A stretch of 64,000 nt of DNA from Sphingobacterium chuzhouense (GTDB lineage: Bacteria; Bacteroidota; Bacteroidia; Sphingobacteriales; Sphingobacteriaceae). The stretch is from positions 186,001 to 250,000 of the forward strand of contig NZ_JACNYL010000005.1 of NCBI RefSeq assembly GCF_014692525.1, in the 5' to 3' direction. A program made the translations under genes and the position numbers. This document shows, in pieces, positions 9,068 through 16,425 of the stretch. The notes under the pieces are model-generated. The model did no database searches. It saw only the letters and a program-made list of their open reading frames with translations, and was not told where the DNA came from. The number at the start of each line of letters is the position of its first letter. The stretch's first letter is position 1.

Positions 9068-10405
9068 CTAAGGTAAGGTATCAAAATCGATAACAGGTGC
9101 TTCTATTGGTGGATTGATGGAAAAAACACTATTTGGAGCAATAACTTCCGAGAAAAAGCCGCCATTCTGCAAACAGAATTGTTCATTCTCGATACCACCT
9201 ACGGCATCTATACGTTGCTGCGCATTGTAAGTCGCATCAACCGTGAATTTAGCCTCCTGGATTGGCAACCAATTACCTGCCACTGTTCTTACCCACCTAT
9301 TAGAGAATAAAACGCGCCGACCAAGGTGTCCATTATCCGGATTGAAATTTTCCAAAAAGCTATGAAAACCTGTTAAATGTTTGGAAATCTCCGGACGCTT
9401 CCAACTGGCAATCAGATTCCAACCACCTCTATCTTCCAAATAAATCCAAGCTGTAAAATCGGTTGAACCGATATTATCCGGCCGGCCTTTAAGCAAAAAT
9501 TTATACGGCTCCCCTGCTTTCCAATTATACTTCAAATAGCTTTGTCCACCCGAGCCCTCATTTCCAAACTCGCCCGTATAAACATCGTCGCCTTTCTTAT
9601 TCAGGTTAATACGTAAATGTGAGGGAATTTCTTCTGGATTATCGGTATTGTGCGGACTCCAAACAGAAAATAACACTCTCCTCTCTGTTGCAGAATTAAC
9701 CTGTATTCCAAAATACCCTTCACTAAACCCATTGCTCATAAAATACGATCCTATGGCGTCTTCTCCTATTGGCACTATCAATTCACCATAATAATATTCG
9801 ACAGGGTCTGTTGTCGGAACGGTGTATGCCATGTGACAAGAAGGCCCTCGCCTCGCCCAGTAGTAATAGTCTGGGTCGTTAGCGTACAAAATATTATCGG
9901 TCGTCGGTTTGCCTCCCACCAATATGTGCGATAAATCAGCAAAATAATCGCCCGTCTTTGTTAATCCTTGCAAATCCACTTTAACATAACCTGAATCAAC
10001 ATCGAAATATCCCACATGATACGTTTGGTAGTCATCGCCCGATAAGGCCACTTCTTTAGAAATGTCATTAATCGATACGCGTATGGTGCTTGAATTGTCC
10101 GCAGGAGCAACTTTAGCACGCAATTTAAGATAGAGACGGCCAGCCTGTCCTACGCGAAAATAAACACTGGAGACAGTCTCTACAGCTGTCCAGTTTGCTA
10201 ATCCATTTTCCGTTATAGCCTCATCAGCACGCTCAGGTTTATTGGTAATAAATGCGTTTCCTGCCAGAGGGATCTCAAACAATGTAGAGTCTGCCAATTC
10301 CGCTTCGTTATCTATCGCATCGTCTTTTAGCTTAGAACAAAAAGATAGCGAACCCACACATAAACTTAGTAAAGTAATAATTCTAATCGTTCTTATTATC
10401 TGCAT
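9068..10405 (-). CDS. Lipoprotein with DUF5077-like and DUF3472-like domains
   Basis: 445 aa. The N-terminus MQIIRTIRIITLLSLCVGSLSFCSK resembles a lipoprotein signal with Cys near residue 23. The first half (about 40-165) looks like the DUF5077 beta-sandwich (GRLYLKLRAKV, GYVKVDLQGLTKTGDYFADLSHI). The second half resembles DUF3472 (MAYTVP, SYFMSNGFSEGYFGIQVNS, RVLFSVWSP, LEDRGGWNLIASWKRP). These domains are known from secreted Bacteroidota proteins, often near glycan-degradation genes, but no enzymatic function is established. It is a single minus-strand gene without close operon partners. Confidence 0.75.
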   Translation of the reverse strand: MQIIRTIRIITLLSLCVGSLSFCSKLKDDAIDNEAELADSTLFEIPLAGNAFITNKPERADEAITENGLANWTAVETVSSVYFRVGQAGRLYLKLRAKVAPADNSSTIRVSINDISKEVALSGDDYQTYHVGYFDVDSGYVKVDLQGLTKTGDYFADLSHILVGGKPTTDNILYANDPDYYYWARRGPSCHMAYTVPTTDPVEYYYGELIVPIGEDAIGSYFMSNGFSEGYFGIQVNSATERRVLFSVWSPHNTDNPEEIPSHLRINLNKKGDDVYTGEFGNEGSGGQSYLKYNWKAGEPYKFLLKGRPDNIGSTDFTAWIYLEDRGGWNLIASWKRPEISKHLTGFHSFLENFNPDNGHLGRRVLFSNRWVRTVAGNWLPIQEAKFTVDATYNAQQRIDAVGGIENEQFCLQNGGFFSEVIAPNSVFSINPPIEAPVIDFDTLP

Positions 10406-10504
10406 AGTAATCCGTTTATACGGTAAACTTAATCAGTTTCTATTAGAAGAAAGAAGCAAACAACGCATCAAACGTTTGCACAATATGCCATTCTATGTAA
10501 AATA

Positions 10505-10534
10505 AAAAAGGGAACCCGTGAAGATTCCCTTTTT
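10505..10534 (-). terminator. Intrinsic terminator of the atp operon
   Basis: Perfect arms AAAAAGGGAA (10505-10514) and TTCCCTTTTT (10525-10534) flank a 10-base loop, 19 bases downstream of the atpG stop on the minus strand. The minus-strand RNA ends in a U-run after the stem. Confidence 0.85.
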
Positions 10535-10552
10535 AAAATACGATGATATATC

Positions 10553-11437
10553 TTATCCATTTGATAGCGCCGCCGCACCGGAAACAATCTCCGTCAACTC
10601 TGTTGTAATGGCCGCTTGTCTTGCTTGGTTGTAAGATAACTTTAATGCTTTCAGTAGCTCACCTGCATTTTCGGTTGCTTTATCCATCGCCGTCATACGC
10701 GCTCCATGCTCAGAGGCATTAGAGTCTAAAACCGCCTTATACAATTGCGTTTTGATAGCTATAGGAATGAGCTCCTCAATGATTCTTTCTTTGGATGGCT
10801 CAATAATATAATCCGTTTCCGCCGATACTGCGGTTTCCGGTTTTTCCTGAGGCACTAACGGTAACAACTGCTCTGTAGTCAATATTTGAACCGCTGCGTT
10901 ACGGAACTCGTTATACACAACTTCTACCCTGTCGATGTTTCCGGCTTTGAATTCCTGCATAGCATATTCCGTTACCTGGGATACATTCAAGAAGTTAAGG
11001 TCGCTGTACAACTCATTGTAATTACCAATAACGTTAAAACCGCGCTTTTGAAAGAAATCATGGCCCCGTTTACCGATAGCAATGATGCTTAGGTTACCTC
11101 GAGCATGTTGTTCAGCATATTTACCGAAAATCAGGCTATTAGCTGTTTTGATTGCGTTTGCATTAAATGCTCCCGCCAAACCTCTATTGGAAGTCAACAC
11201 GATAACCAATACCTTCGTCGGTATCCGATCTTGCGTATAGGGCGAATCATTCCCTTCAACAGAAGCAGAAACTTGTGCCAGAATATCCCTTAATTTGTTG
11301 GCATAAGGGCGTAACTGTACGATAGCGTTTGTGGCACGCTTCAATTTCGCCGCAGCCACCATTTTCATGGCTTTGGTAATCTGTTGCGTTGATGTTACCG
11401 AACTAATCCGGTTTCTTACTTCTTTTAAATTTGCCAT
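10553..11437 (-). CDS. atpG: ATP synthase F1 subunit gamma
   Basis: 294 aa central rotor shaft of F1. The N-terminal helix ANLKEVRNRISSVTSTQQITKAMKMVAAAKLKRA and the C-terminal helix (SEHGARMTAMDKATENAGELLKALKLSYNQARQAAITTEL) are the family signatures. The middle domain carries LTSNRGLAGAFN. It is the last gene of the operon, 61 bases after atpA, followed by a terminator. Confidence 0.98.
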   Translation of the reverse strand: MANLKEVRNRISSVTSTQQITKAMKMVAAAKLKRATNAIVQLRPYANKLRDILAQVSASVEGNDSPYTQDRIPTKVLVIVLTSNRGLAGAFNANAIKTANSLIFGKYAEQHARGNLSIIAIGKRGHDFFQKRGFNVIGNYNELYSDLNFLNVSQVTEYAMQEFKAGNIDRVEVVYNEFRNAAVQILTTEQLLPLVPQEKPETAVSAETDYIIEPSKERIIEELIPIAIKTQLYKAVLDSNASEHGARMTAMDKATENAGELLKALKLSYNQARQAAITTELTEIVSGAAALSNG

Positions 11438-11498
11438 TCTTTTTTAGTAGTGAGCATTGTGTATGCTTAATCGCTATACACAATACGCATATCTAACA

Positions 11499-13073
11499 CT
11501 AATATTTTGCTGCTAATTCGCTAGCTACTTTTTCTAACACACCTGTTAACTCATCCGTAAATTTACCAGCTTTGAAAGCTGCTAAAACCTCTGGATGACG
11601 TTGCTCCAATTGCGTTAAATACTCTTCTTCAAACTGACGAACTTTATTTACAGGAACAGAACGAAGCAATCCTTTTGTACCGGCGTAGATAATGGCTACT
11701 TGTTTTTCTACAGAAACTGGAGAATACTGGCCTTGTTTCAAGATTTCCACATTACGGATACCTTTATCCAATACTGCTTTCGTAGCGGCATCTAAATCGG
11801 AACCGAATTTAGCGAAAGCTTCCAATTCGCGGAACTGCGCCTGGTCAAGTTTCAATGTACCGGATACTTTCTTCATCGGCTTAATCTGCGCGTTACCACC
11901 CACACGTGAAACCGAGATACCTACGTTAATCGCCGGACGGATACCTGCGTTAAATAAGTTAGATTCCAAGAAAATCTGACCATCGGTAATCGAGATTACG
12001 TTTGTCGGAATATATGCAGATACGTCACCAGCTTGTGTTTCGATAATCGGAAGTGCTGTCAAAGAACCGCCACCTTTTACCAAGTGCTTGATAGATTCCG
12101 GTAAATCGTTCATATTACGCGCGATATCGTCAGACGAGTTGATTTTCGCTGCCCTCTCCAATAAACGGGAGTGTAGATAGAATACGTCACCAGGATAAGC
12201 TTCACGACCCGGTGGGCGACGCAATAACAACGATACTTCACGATACGCTACTGCCTGTTTTGACAAGTCGTCGTATACGATCAGTGCCGGACGACCTGTG
12301 TCACGGAAAAATTCTCCGATGGCAGCACCTGCCATTGGCGCGTAGAACTGCATTGGAGCCGGATCAGCTGCAGATGCTGCAACAACAACGGTGTAAGCCA
12401 TCGCTCCGTTTTCTTCCAGCACGCGTACAATGTTTGCTACTGTTGAATTTTTCTGTCCTACAGCAACATATATACAGAATACAGGCTCACCTGCATCGTA
12501 AAACTCTTTTTGATTTAAAATGGTATCGATACATACCGCAGTCTTACCTGTCTGGCGGTCACCGATAACCAACTCCCGTTGACCACGACCTACCGGAATC
12601 ATCGCGTCGATCGCTTTGATACCAGTTTGCAATGGCTCGGTTACAGGTTGACGGTAGATAACACCCGGCGCTTTACGCTCGATAGGCATTTCGTAAGTTT
12701 CACCTGCGATCGGACCTTTACCATCGATAGGCTGGCCCAATGTATTTACAACACGACCTAACATACCCTCACCTACCTTAATAGATGCGATACGTTTGGT
12801 ACGCTTAACGGTATCTCCTTCTTTGATTTCATCTGAAGAACCCAAAAGAACGACACCCACGTTGTCTTCTTCCAAGTTTAAAACGATACCTTCTAATCCA
12901 TTATCAAATTCAACCAACTCACCGGACTGAACTTTAGTTAAGCCGTATATACGAGCAATACCGTCACCAATGGTAAGTACGGTACCCACTTCCTCTAGTT
13001 CGGCTTCTGATTTAAAGCCCGACAATTGCTCTCTAAGAATTGCCGAAACTTCATCTGGTCTTACCTCTATCAT
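11499..13073 (-). CDS. atpA: ATP synthase F1 subunit alpha
   Basis: 524 aa non-catalytic nucleotide-binding subunit. It contains the Walker A motif GDRQTGKTA (near residue 170), the arginine-finger region and the family signature (PAINVGISVSRVGGNAQ), and the beta-barrel N-terminus (VGTVLTIGDGIARIYGL). Length is close to that of E. coli AtpA (513 aa). Its partner beta subunit (atpD) is not encoded in the window. Confidence 0.99.
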   Translation of the reverse strand: MIEVRPDEVSAILREQLSGFKSEAELEEVGTVLTIGDGIARIYGLTKVQSGELVEFDNGLEGIVLNLEEDNVGVVLLGSSDEIKEGDTVKRTKRIASIKVGEGMLGRVVNTLGQPIDGKGPIAGETYEMPIERKAPGVIYRQPVTEPLQTGIKAIDAMIPVGRGQRELVIGDRQTGKTAVCIDTILNQKEFYDAGEPVFCIYVAVGQKNSTVANIVRVLEENGAMAYTVVVAASAADPAPMQFYAPMAGAAIGEFFRDTGRPALIVYDDLSKQAVAYREVSLLLRRPPGREAYPGDVFYLHSRLLERAAKINSSDDIARNMNDLPESIKHLVKGGGSLTALPIIETQAGDVSAYIPTNVISITDGQIFLESNLFNAGIRPAINVGISVSRVGGNAQIKPMKKVSGTLKLDQAQFRELEAFAKFGSDLDAATKAVLDKGIRNVEILKQGQYSPVSVEKQVAIIYAGTKGLLRSVPVNKVRQFEEEYLTQLEQRHPEVLAAFKAGKFTDELTGVLEKVASELAAKY

Positions 13074-13124
13074 TGTTATTATTATAAGGGGTTTTTGATT
13101 CTATTTTTAATTCAATACCAGGGA

Positions 13125-13670
13125 CTATACACCCTGCGCTGCAAAATGCTTTTCTAATTTATTCAACTTACCAGCAATGCTTGCATCGATTTGCCTATCT
13201 CCTACCCGTACGACAAAACCTCCGATCAAGGATGGATCTACGATATTTTTCAGGATAACCTCTGCTTTGATTTCACCTGTAATAATCTGCTGAAGTTCTG
13301 CAAGATTTGCTTCAGAAAGCGCTGTAGCCGATGTAACAGATGCCTTCACAATACCCTTTGCCTCATTATATTCACGAACAAACTCCTGAGCAATATCCAA
13401 CAGGATAGCTGCACGTCCTTTATTCACCAATATATAGAAAAACGAAACAATGGTAGGGCTAATCTTTCCTTCAAAAATCGCTGCTAAGATATTACGTTTC
13501 TTATCACCGCTAATAATCGGATTTTTAAGGATAGCCAACAACTCGGAATTAGACTTCAATACCGAAACCACACTTTCCATATCCTTCTTCACGGCATCTA
13601 ATTGGCCTTGTTCCTGTGCTAAGTCAAGTAAGGATTTAGCGTATCTGGATGCAACTGTAAAAATCGACAT
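13125..13670 (-). CDS. atpH: ATP synthase F1 subunit delta
   Basis: 181 aa stator subunit linking F1 to subunit b. It starts with the typical ASRYAKSLLDLAQEQG. The C-terminal signature IVDPSLIGGFVVRVGDRQIDASIAGKLNKL is clear. It sits between atpF and atpA, the standard position. Confidence 0.97.
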   Translation of the reverse strand: MSIFTVASRYAKSLLDLAQEQGQLDAVKKDMESVVSVLKSNSELLAILKNPIISGDKKRNILAAIFEGKISPTIVSFFYILVNKGRAAILLDIAQEFVREYNEAKGIVKASVTSATALSEANLAELQQIITGEIKAEVILKNIVDPSLIGGFVVRVGDRQIDASIAGKLNKLEKHFAAQGV

Positions 13671-13698
13671 ATTTTTAATTTAAAATCTGAACAACCCG

Positions 13699-14193
13699 TT
13701 AGTTTAACTTCACGTCTTTCAACAAGTCACTTACAAAAGCGTCCTGTTTAGACTGGTCTTCAAATTCTTTTGTTAATACTTTACGGGCAATATCCAAAGA
13801 TAAAGAAGAAACTTGATTTTTAACCTCAGCCAACGCTTTGTTTTTCTGTTCTTCAATTTCTCTTTTCGCTTGCTCTAAAATCTTTTTACCAGACTCTTGC
13901 GCTTCCGTTTTCGCATCAGCAACGATCTTATCTTTAAGTTCTTTTGCTTCTTTTAAGATATTATCCCGCTCAACACGTGCCTCTTTTAATAACTGCTCAT
14001 TTTCGTTGGTTAGACGAGCCATTTCCAATTTTGCCTTTTCTGCCGAATCCAGCGCATTTTGAATATTTTCTTCTCTTTCTTTAATTGCTTTTAGCACCGG
14101 CTTCCAAGCAAATTTACCCAACAAGAATAACAGGATCAAGAAACTAACGGTGTGCCAGAAAATCAGACCAATTTCGGGAATTAATAAATCCAT
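13699..14193 (-). CDS. atpF: ATP synthase F0 subunit b
   Basis: 164 aa stator stalk. One N-terminal membrane helix (about residues 8-27, IGLIFWHTVSFLILLFLLGKFAWKP) is followed by a long, highly charged coiled coil (about 35-145). It lies 125 bases downstream of atpE, the largest gap in the operon, which holds a stem-loop. Confidence 0.97.
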   Translation of the reverse strand: MDLLIPEIGLIFWHTVSFLILLFLLGKFAWKPVLKAIKEREENIQNALDSAEKAKLEMARLTNENEQLLKEARVERDNILKEAKELKDKIVADAKTEAQESGKKILEQAKREIEEQKNKALAEVKNQVSSLSLDIARKVLTKEFEDQSKQDAFVSDLLKDVKLN

Positions 14194-14251
14194 ATTATTA
14201 TGCTATATATGACGTTTAAGTTTTTCGTTTTAACTATTGATTGTGGACAAA

Positions 14252-14292
14252 TAAAAGAACCCGAAGTGGCAACCCCAAAACAGGTTCTTTTA
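14252..14292 (-). terminator. Intra-operon stem-loop after atpE (attenuator candidate)
   Basis: Perfect 10-base arms TAAAAGAACC (14252-14261) and GGTTCTTTTA (14283-14292) are separated by 21 bases, just after the atpE stop on the minus strand. On the RNA the stem is followed by a short U-rich stretch (UUUUAUUU). It could be a partial terminator or an RNA-stability element that raises c-subunit yield relative to downstream subunits. Confidence 0.6.
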
Positions 14293-14318
14293 GTCCTTTG
14301 CGTTTCTCGAAGCTATTA

Positions 14319-14522
14319 TTAAGCGATCAAAGAAACAACTACTGCGAATAGAGCAACCGCCTCGATAAAAGCAGCAGCGATCAACATGGCAGTTTGGATT
14401 TTGGAAGCAGCTTCAGGTTGGCGAGCGATAGATTCCATTGCAGAACCACCGATTTTACCAATTCCTAATCCAGCTCCGATAGCAGCTAAACCTGCTCCAA
14501 TTGCGGCTAATGTACCAGTCAT
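14319..14522 (-). CDS. atpE: ATP synthase F0 subunit c
   Basis: 67 aa helical hairpin proteolipid forming the rotor ring. Two membrane helices flank the polar loop ARQPE (Arg34-Gln35-Pro36). The ion-binding carboxylate is Glu54 (AAFIEAVAL), 20 residues after Arg34 as in Ilyobacter c subunit. The positions that would supply Na+ ligands in Na+-type rings (Gln in helix 1, Ser and Thr after the Glu) are Ile21, Ala55 and Val56 here, so a proton-driven ring is inferred. Confidence 0.97.
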   Translation of the reverse strand: MTGTLAAIGAGLAAIGAGLGIGKIGGSAMESIARQPEAASKIQTAMLIAAAFIEAVALFAVVVSLIA

Positions 14523-14573
14523 AGTTTTAAAATATATATTAGTTGAAAAATTATTTCCTTAATCTATTTATTA

Positions 14574-15737
14574 TTAATGTTCGTGGTGTTCTTCGATAGC
14601 CATACCGATAAACAATGCCGAAAGAATTGTAAAGATAAACGCCTGTATAAAAGCCACTAACAATTCGATCAAGCTGATAAATATAGTAAATATAACCGAA
14701 CCTCCGGCTACTGCACTCGCATTGAAAATGAACGGCAAACACAATAAAGACAACACGAGAATGTGACCTGCCGTAATGTTCGCAAACAAACGGATCATTA
14801 ACGCAAAAGGTTTCGTGAATACTCCGATAATCTCCACCGGAATCATCAGCGGTTTCAACCACCAAGGTACTGGCGGGTTGAAAATGTGCCCCCAGTAGTA
14901 CTTATTCCCGTTAAATAAAATGATCAATAACGTAATGACGGCAAGTACCATCGTTACGGCAATATTACCTGTTACGTTGGCAGACCCCGGAAAGAATGGC
15001 ACCAAGCCCAACATATTCATAAACCATATAAAAAAGAATACGGTCAATAAATAAGGCATAAAACGCTCATATCGGTGTCCTAGATTCGGAATAGCAATTT
15101 CATCACGCACAAAAAGAATGATCGGCTCCATAAAGGACTGAATACCTTTTGGGGCTTTACCTGCGTTTTTCTTATATCCTCTTGCAACCGCAAAGAATAC
15201 AAGAATCAATACGATGAATCCTAAAAAGATACTGAATACGTTTTTTGTAATGGAGAAATCTAACGGGCGTTTATTTGTAGCGTGATGTTCTTCATCATAT
15301 ACGACATAAGAACCGTGATCATTTGCTTGATCCGCTGCGTAATAAATCTTACCGTGGTATTTAACGAACTGCTGTCCCTTTTTCTCAACGATTTTAGTAC
15401 CGTCGTCGTTCCGCTCAAATTCGCTAGAACAAAAAGTTACCAGACCGTTTTCTGTATATAATATAACAGGTAGGTAGATACCTACCCATTTTGATTTACC
15501 TTCCGGGTCACCACCAAAAATAGTAAATTCATGCGAATCGCCGATGTGATGGAAAATAAAAGCGGTGATGTCAAAACCTTTCTTCTCGTGCGCATGGTCA
15601 TCCGCTGTTTCGGCATGCTGTTCCGGTGCAGATGTGGTATTTAAAGAGGAGGCAAACGAAGAGAAAGAAGCTAGAAAAACGCACAAAATCATCAAAGTTC
15701 TGATTCTGGCTGAAGTTAAAAAGTGGCTTATTTCCAT
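14574..15737 (-). CDS. atpB: ATP synthase F0 subunit a with N-terminal periplasmic extension
   Basis: 387 aa, about 115 longer than E. coli AtpB. An N-terminal signal-like helix (TLMILCVFLASFSSFAS) is followed by a hydrophilic His/Asp-rich extension (about residues 30-155), then the conserved membrane core. Core features are QSFMEPIILFVRDEIAIPNLG, FIWFMNMLGLVPFFPG, and the essential arginine in PFALMIRLFANITAGH. A His-rich C-terminus (EEHHEH) ends the protein. From memory, long a subunits with this extension are usual in Bacteroidota. Proton half-channels are formed with the c ring. Confidence 0.97.
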   Translation of the reverse strand: MEISHFLTSARIRTLMILCVFLASFSSFASSLNTTSAPEQHAETADDHAHEKKGFDITAFIFHHIGDSHEFTIFGGDPEGKSKWVGIYLPVILYTENGLVTFCSSEFERNDDGTKIVEKKGQQFVKYHGKIYYAADQANDHGSYVVYDEEHHATNKRPLDFSITKNVFSIFLGFIVLILVFFAVARGYKKNAGKAPKGIQSFMEPIILFVRDEIAIPNLGHRYERFMPYLLTVFFFIWFMNMLGLVPFFPGSANVTGNIAVTMVLAVITLLIILFNGNKYYWGHIFNPPVPWWLKPLMIPVEIIGVFTKPFALMIRLFANITAGHILVLSLLCLPFIFNASAVAGGSVIFTIFISLIELLVAFIQAFIFTILSALFIGMAIEEHHEH

Positions 15738-15754
15738 CTATACAATATTTTTAG

Positions 15755-16153
15755 CTATTTTATTTTGCGCCGCAAGTTACGTAACAAAATGATAACTTCA
15801 AAGCATGACATTAATAAATATATGCAAAAAAAATTCAGTCCTAATAGCACCTTATTTTCGGCTTTAAAACCGTACAGAAAAACGATAAAAATACCGAGCG
15901 ATACCAGCATTTTTATCATGACGCCACCAAGAATCGCATACACACCAAGTTCCGGATTACTATGTATTCCAAGATACGATATGGCATAAGCAAATACCGT
16001 AACCAAATACAACAATATACAGAGTGGCACAAAAGTACTATCTAAAAAGAGCGTGTTTACAGACTGTTGTATGAAGTATGCTCCTCCAAAAATAAATATA
16101 CTTCCCAATAGTAGCTTCCAGGCAAACTGCCCTGTGGCTTTTAATATTTCCAA
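15755..16153 (-). CDS. Small four-helix membrane protein of the atp operon
   Basis: 132 aa with four predicted membrane helices (about residues 10-28, 42-60, 72-96, 104-124) and a basic C-terminus (RNLRRKIK). It lies between the AtpZ-like gene and atpB, 17 bases upstream of atpB and 12 bases after the AtpZ-like gene. Position and size recall AtpI, which in other bacteria is thought to help c-ring assembly or Mg2+ uptake, but similarity is not clear enough by eye for a name. Confidence 0.75.
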   Translation of the reverse strand: MEILKATGQFAWKLLLGSIFIFGGAYFIQQSVNTLFLDSTFVPLCILLYLVTVFAYAISYLGIHSNPELGVYAILGGVMIKMLVSLGIFIVFLYGFKAENKVLLGLNFFCIYLLMSCFEVIILLRNLRRKIK

Positions 16154-16165
16154 TGTGTTATTAAT

Positions 16166-16384
16166 TTATTTTCCGTTCTTTCCCATACGTTGCACCTGCA
16201 CGATCAGCTGATATAAGGAAATCAAAACAGCGAATAAGGTCAACCCTATTGTCCACCAGTTTTTTTCTACCGCATACTTTTCGTCGAGCCAGCTTCCAAG
16301 CCAATAACCTGCAAAGATAGTCGCCAACATTTGGAATGGCACACCAATCCATGTAGCCATTTTTCTGCGATTTGATTTTTCCAT
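16166..16384 (-). CDS. AtpZ/AtpI-family F0F1 ATP synthase accessory protein
   Basis: 72 aa from the ATG at 16384; a TTG 6 bases upstream is a less likely start. Two membrane helices (about residues 10-28 and 43-60) match the AtpZ/AtpI small-protein family, including VPFQMLATIFAGYWLGSWLDEKY. It is the first gene of the atp operon. Members are implicated in c-ring assembly or cation transport associated with the synthase. Confidence 0.85.
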   Translation of the reverse strand: MEKSNRRKMATWIGVPFQMLATIFAGYWLGSWLDEKYAVEKNWWTIGLTLFAVLISLYQLIVQVQRMGKNGK

Positions 16385-16425
16385 TTTCAACCGTTCGTTA
16401 TTCGTGACTCATAATCCCTGACTCG

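Noticed and set aside
12212..12568. Plus-strand open frame of 118 codons opposite atpA
   Set aside because: Antisense shadow of a strongly conserved gene; no start signals and no recognisable protein features.
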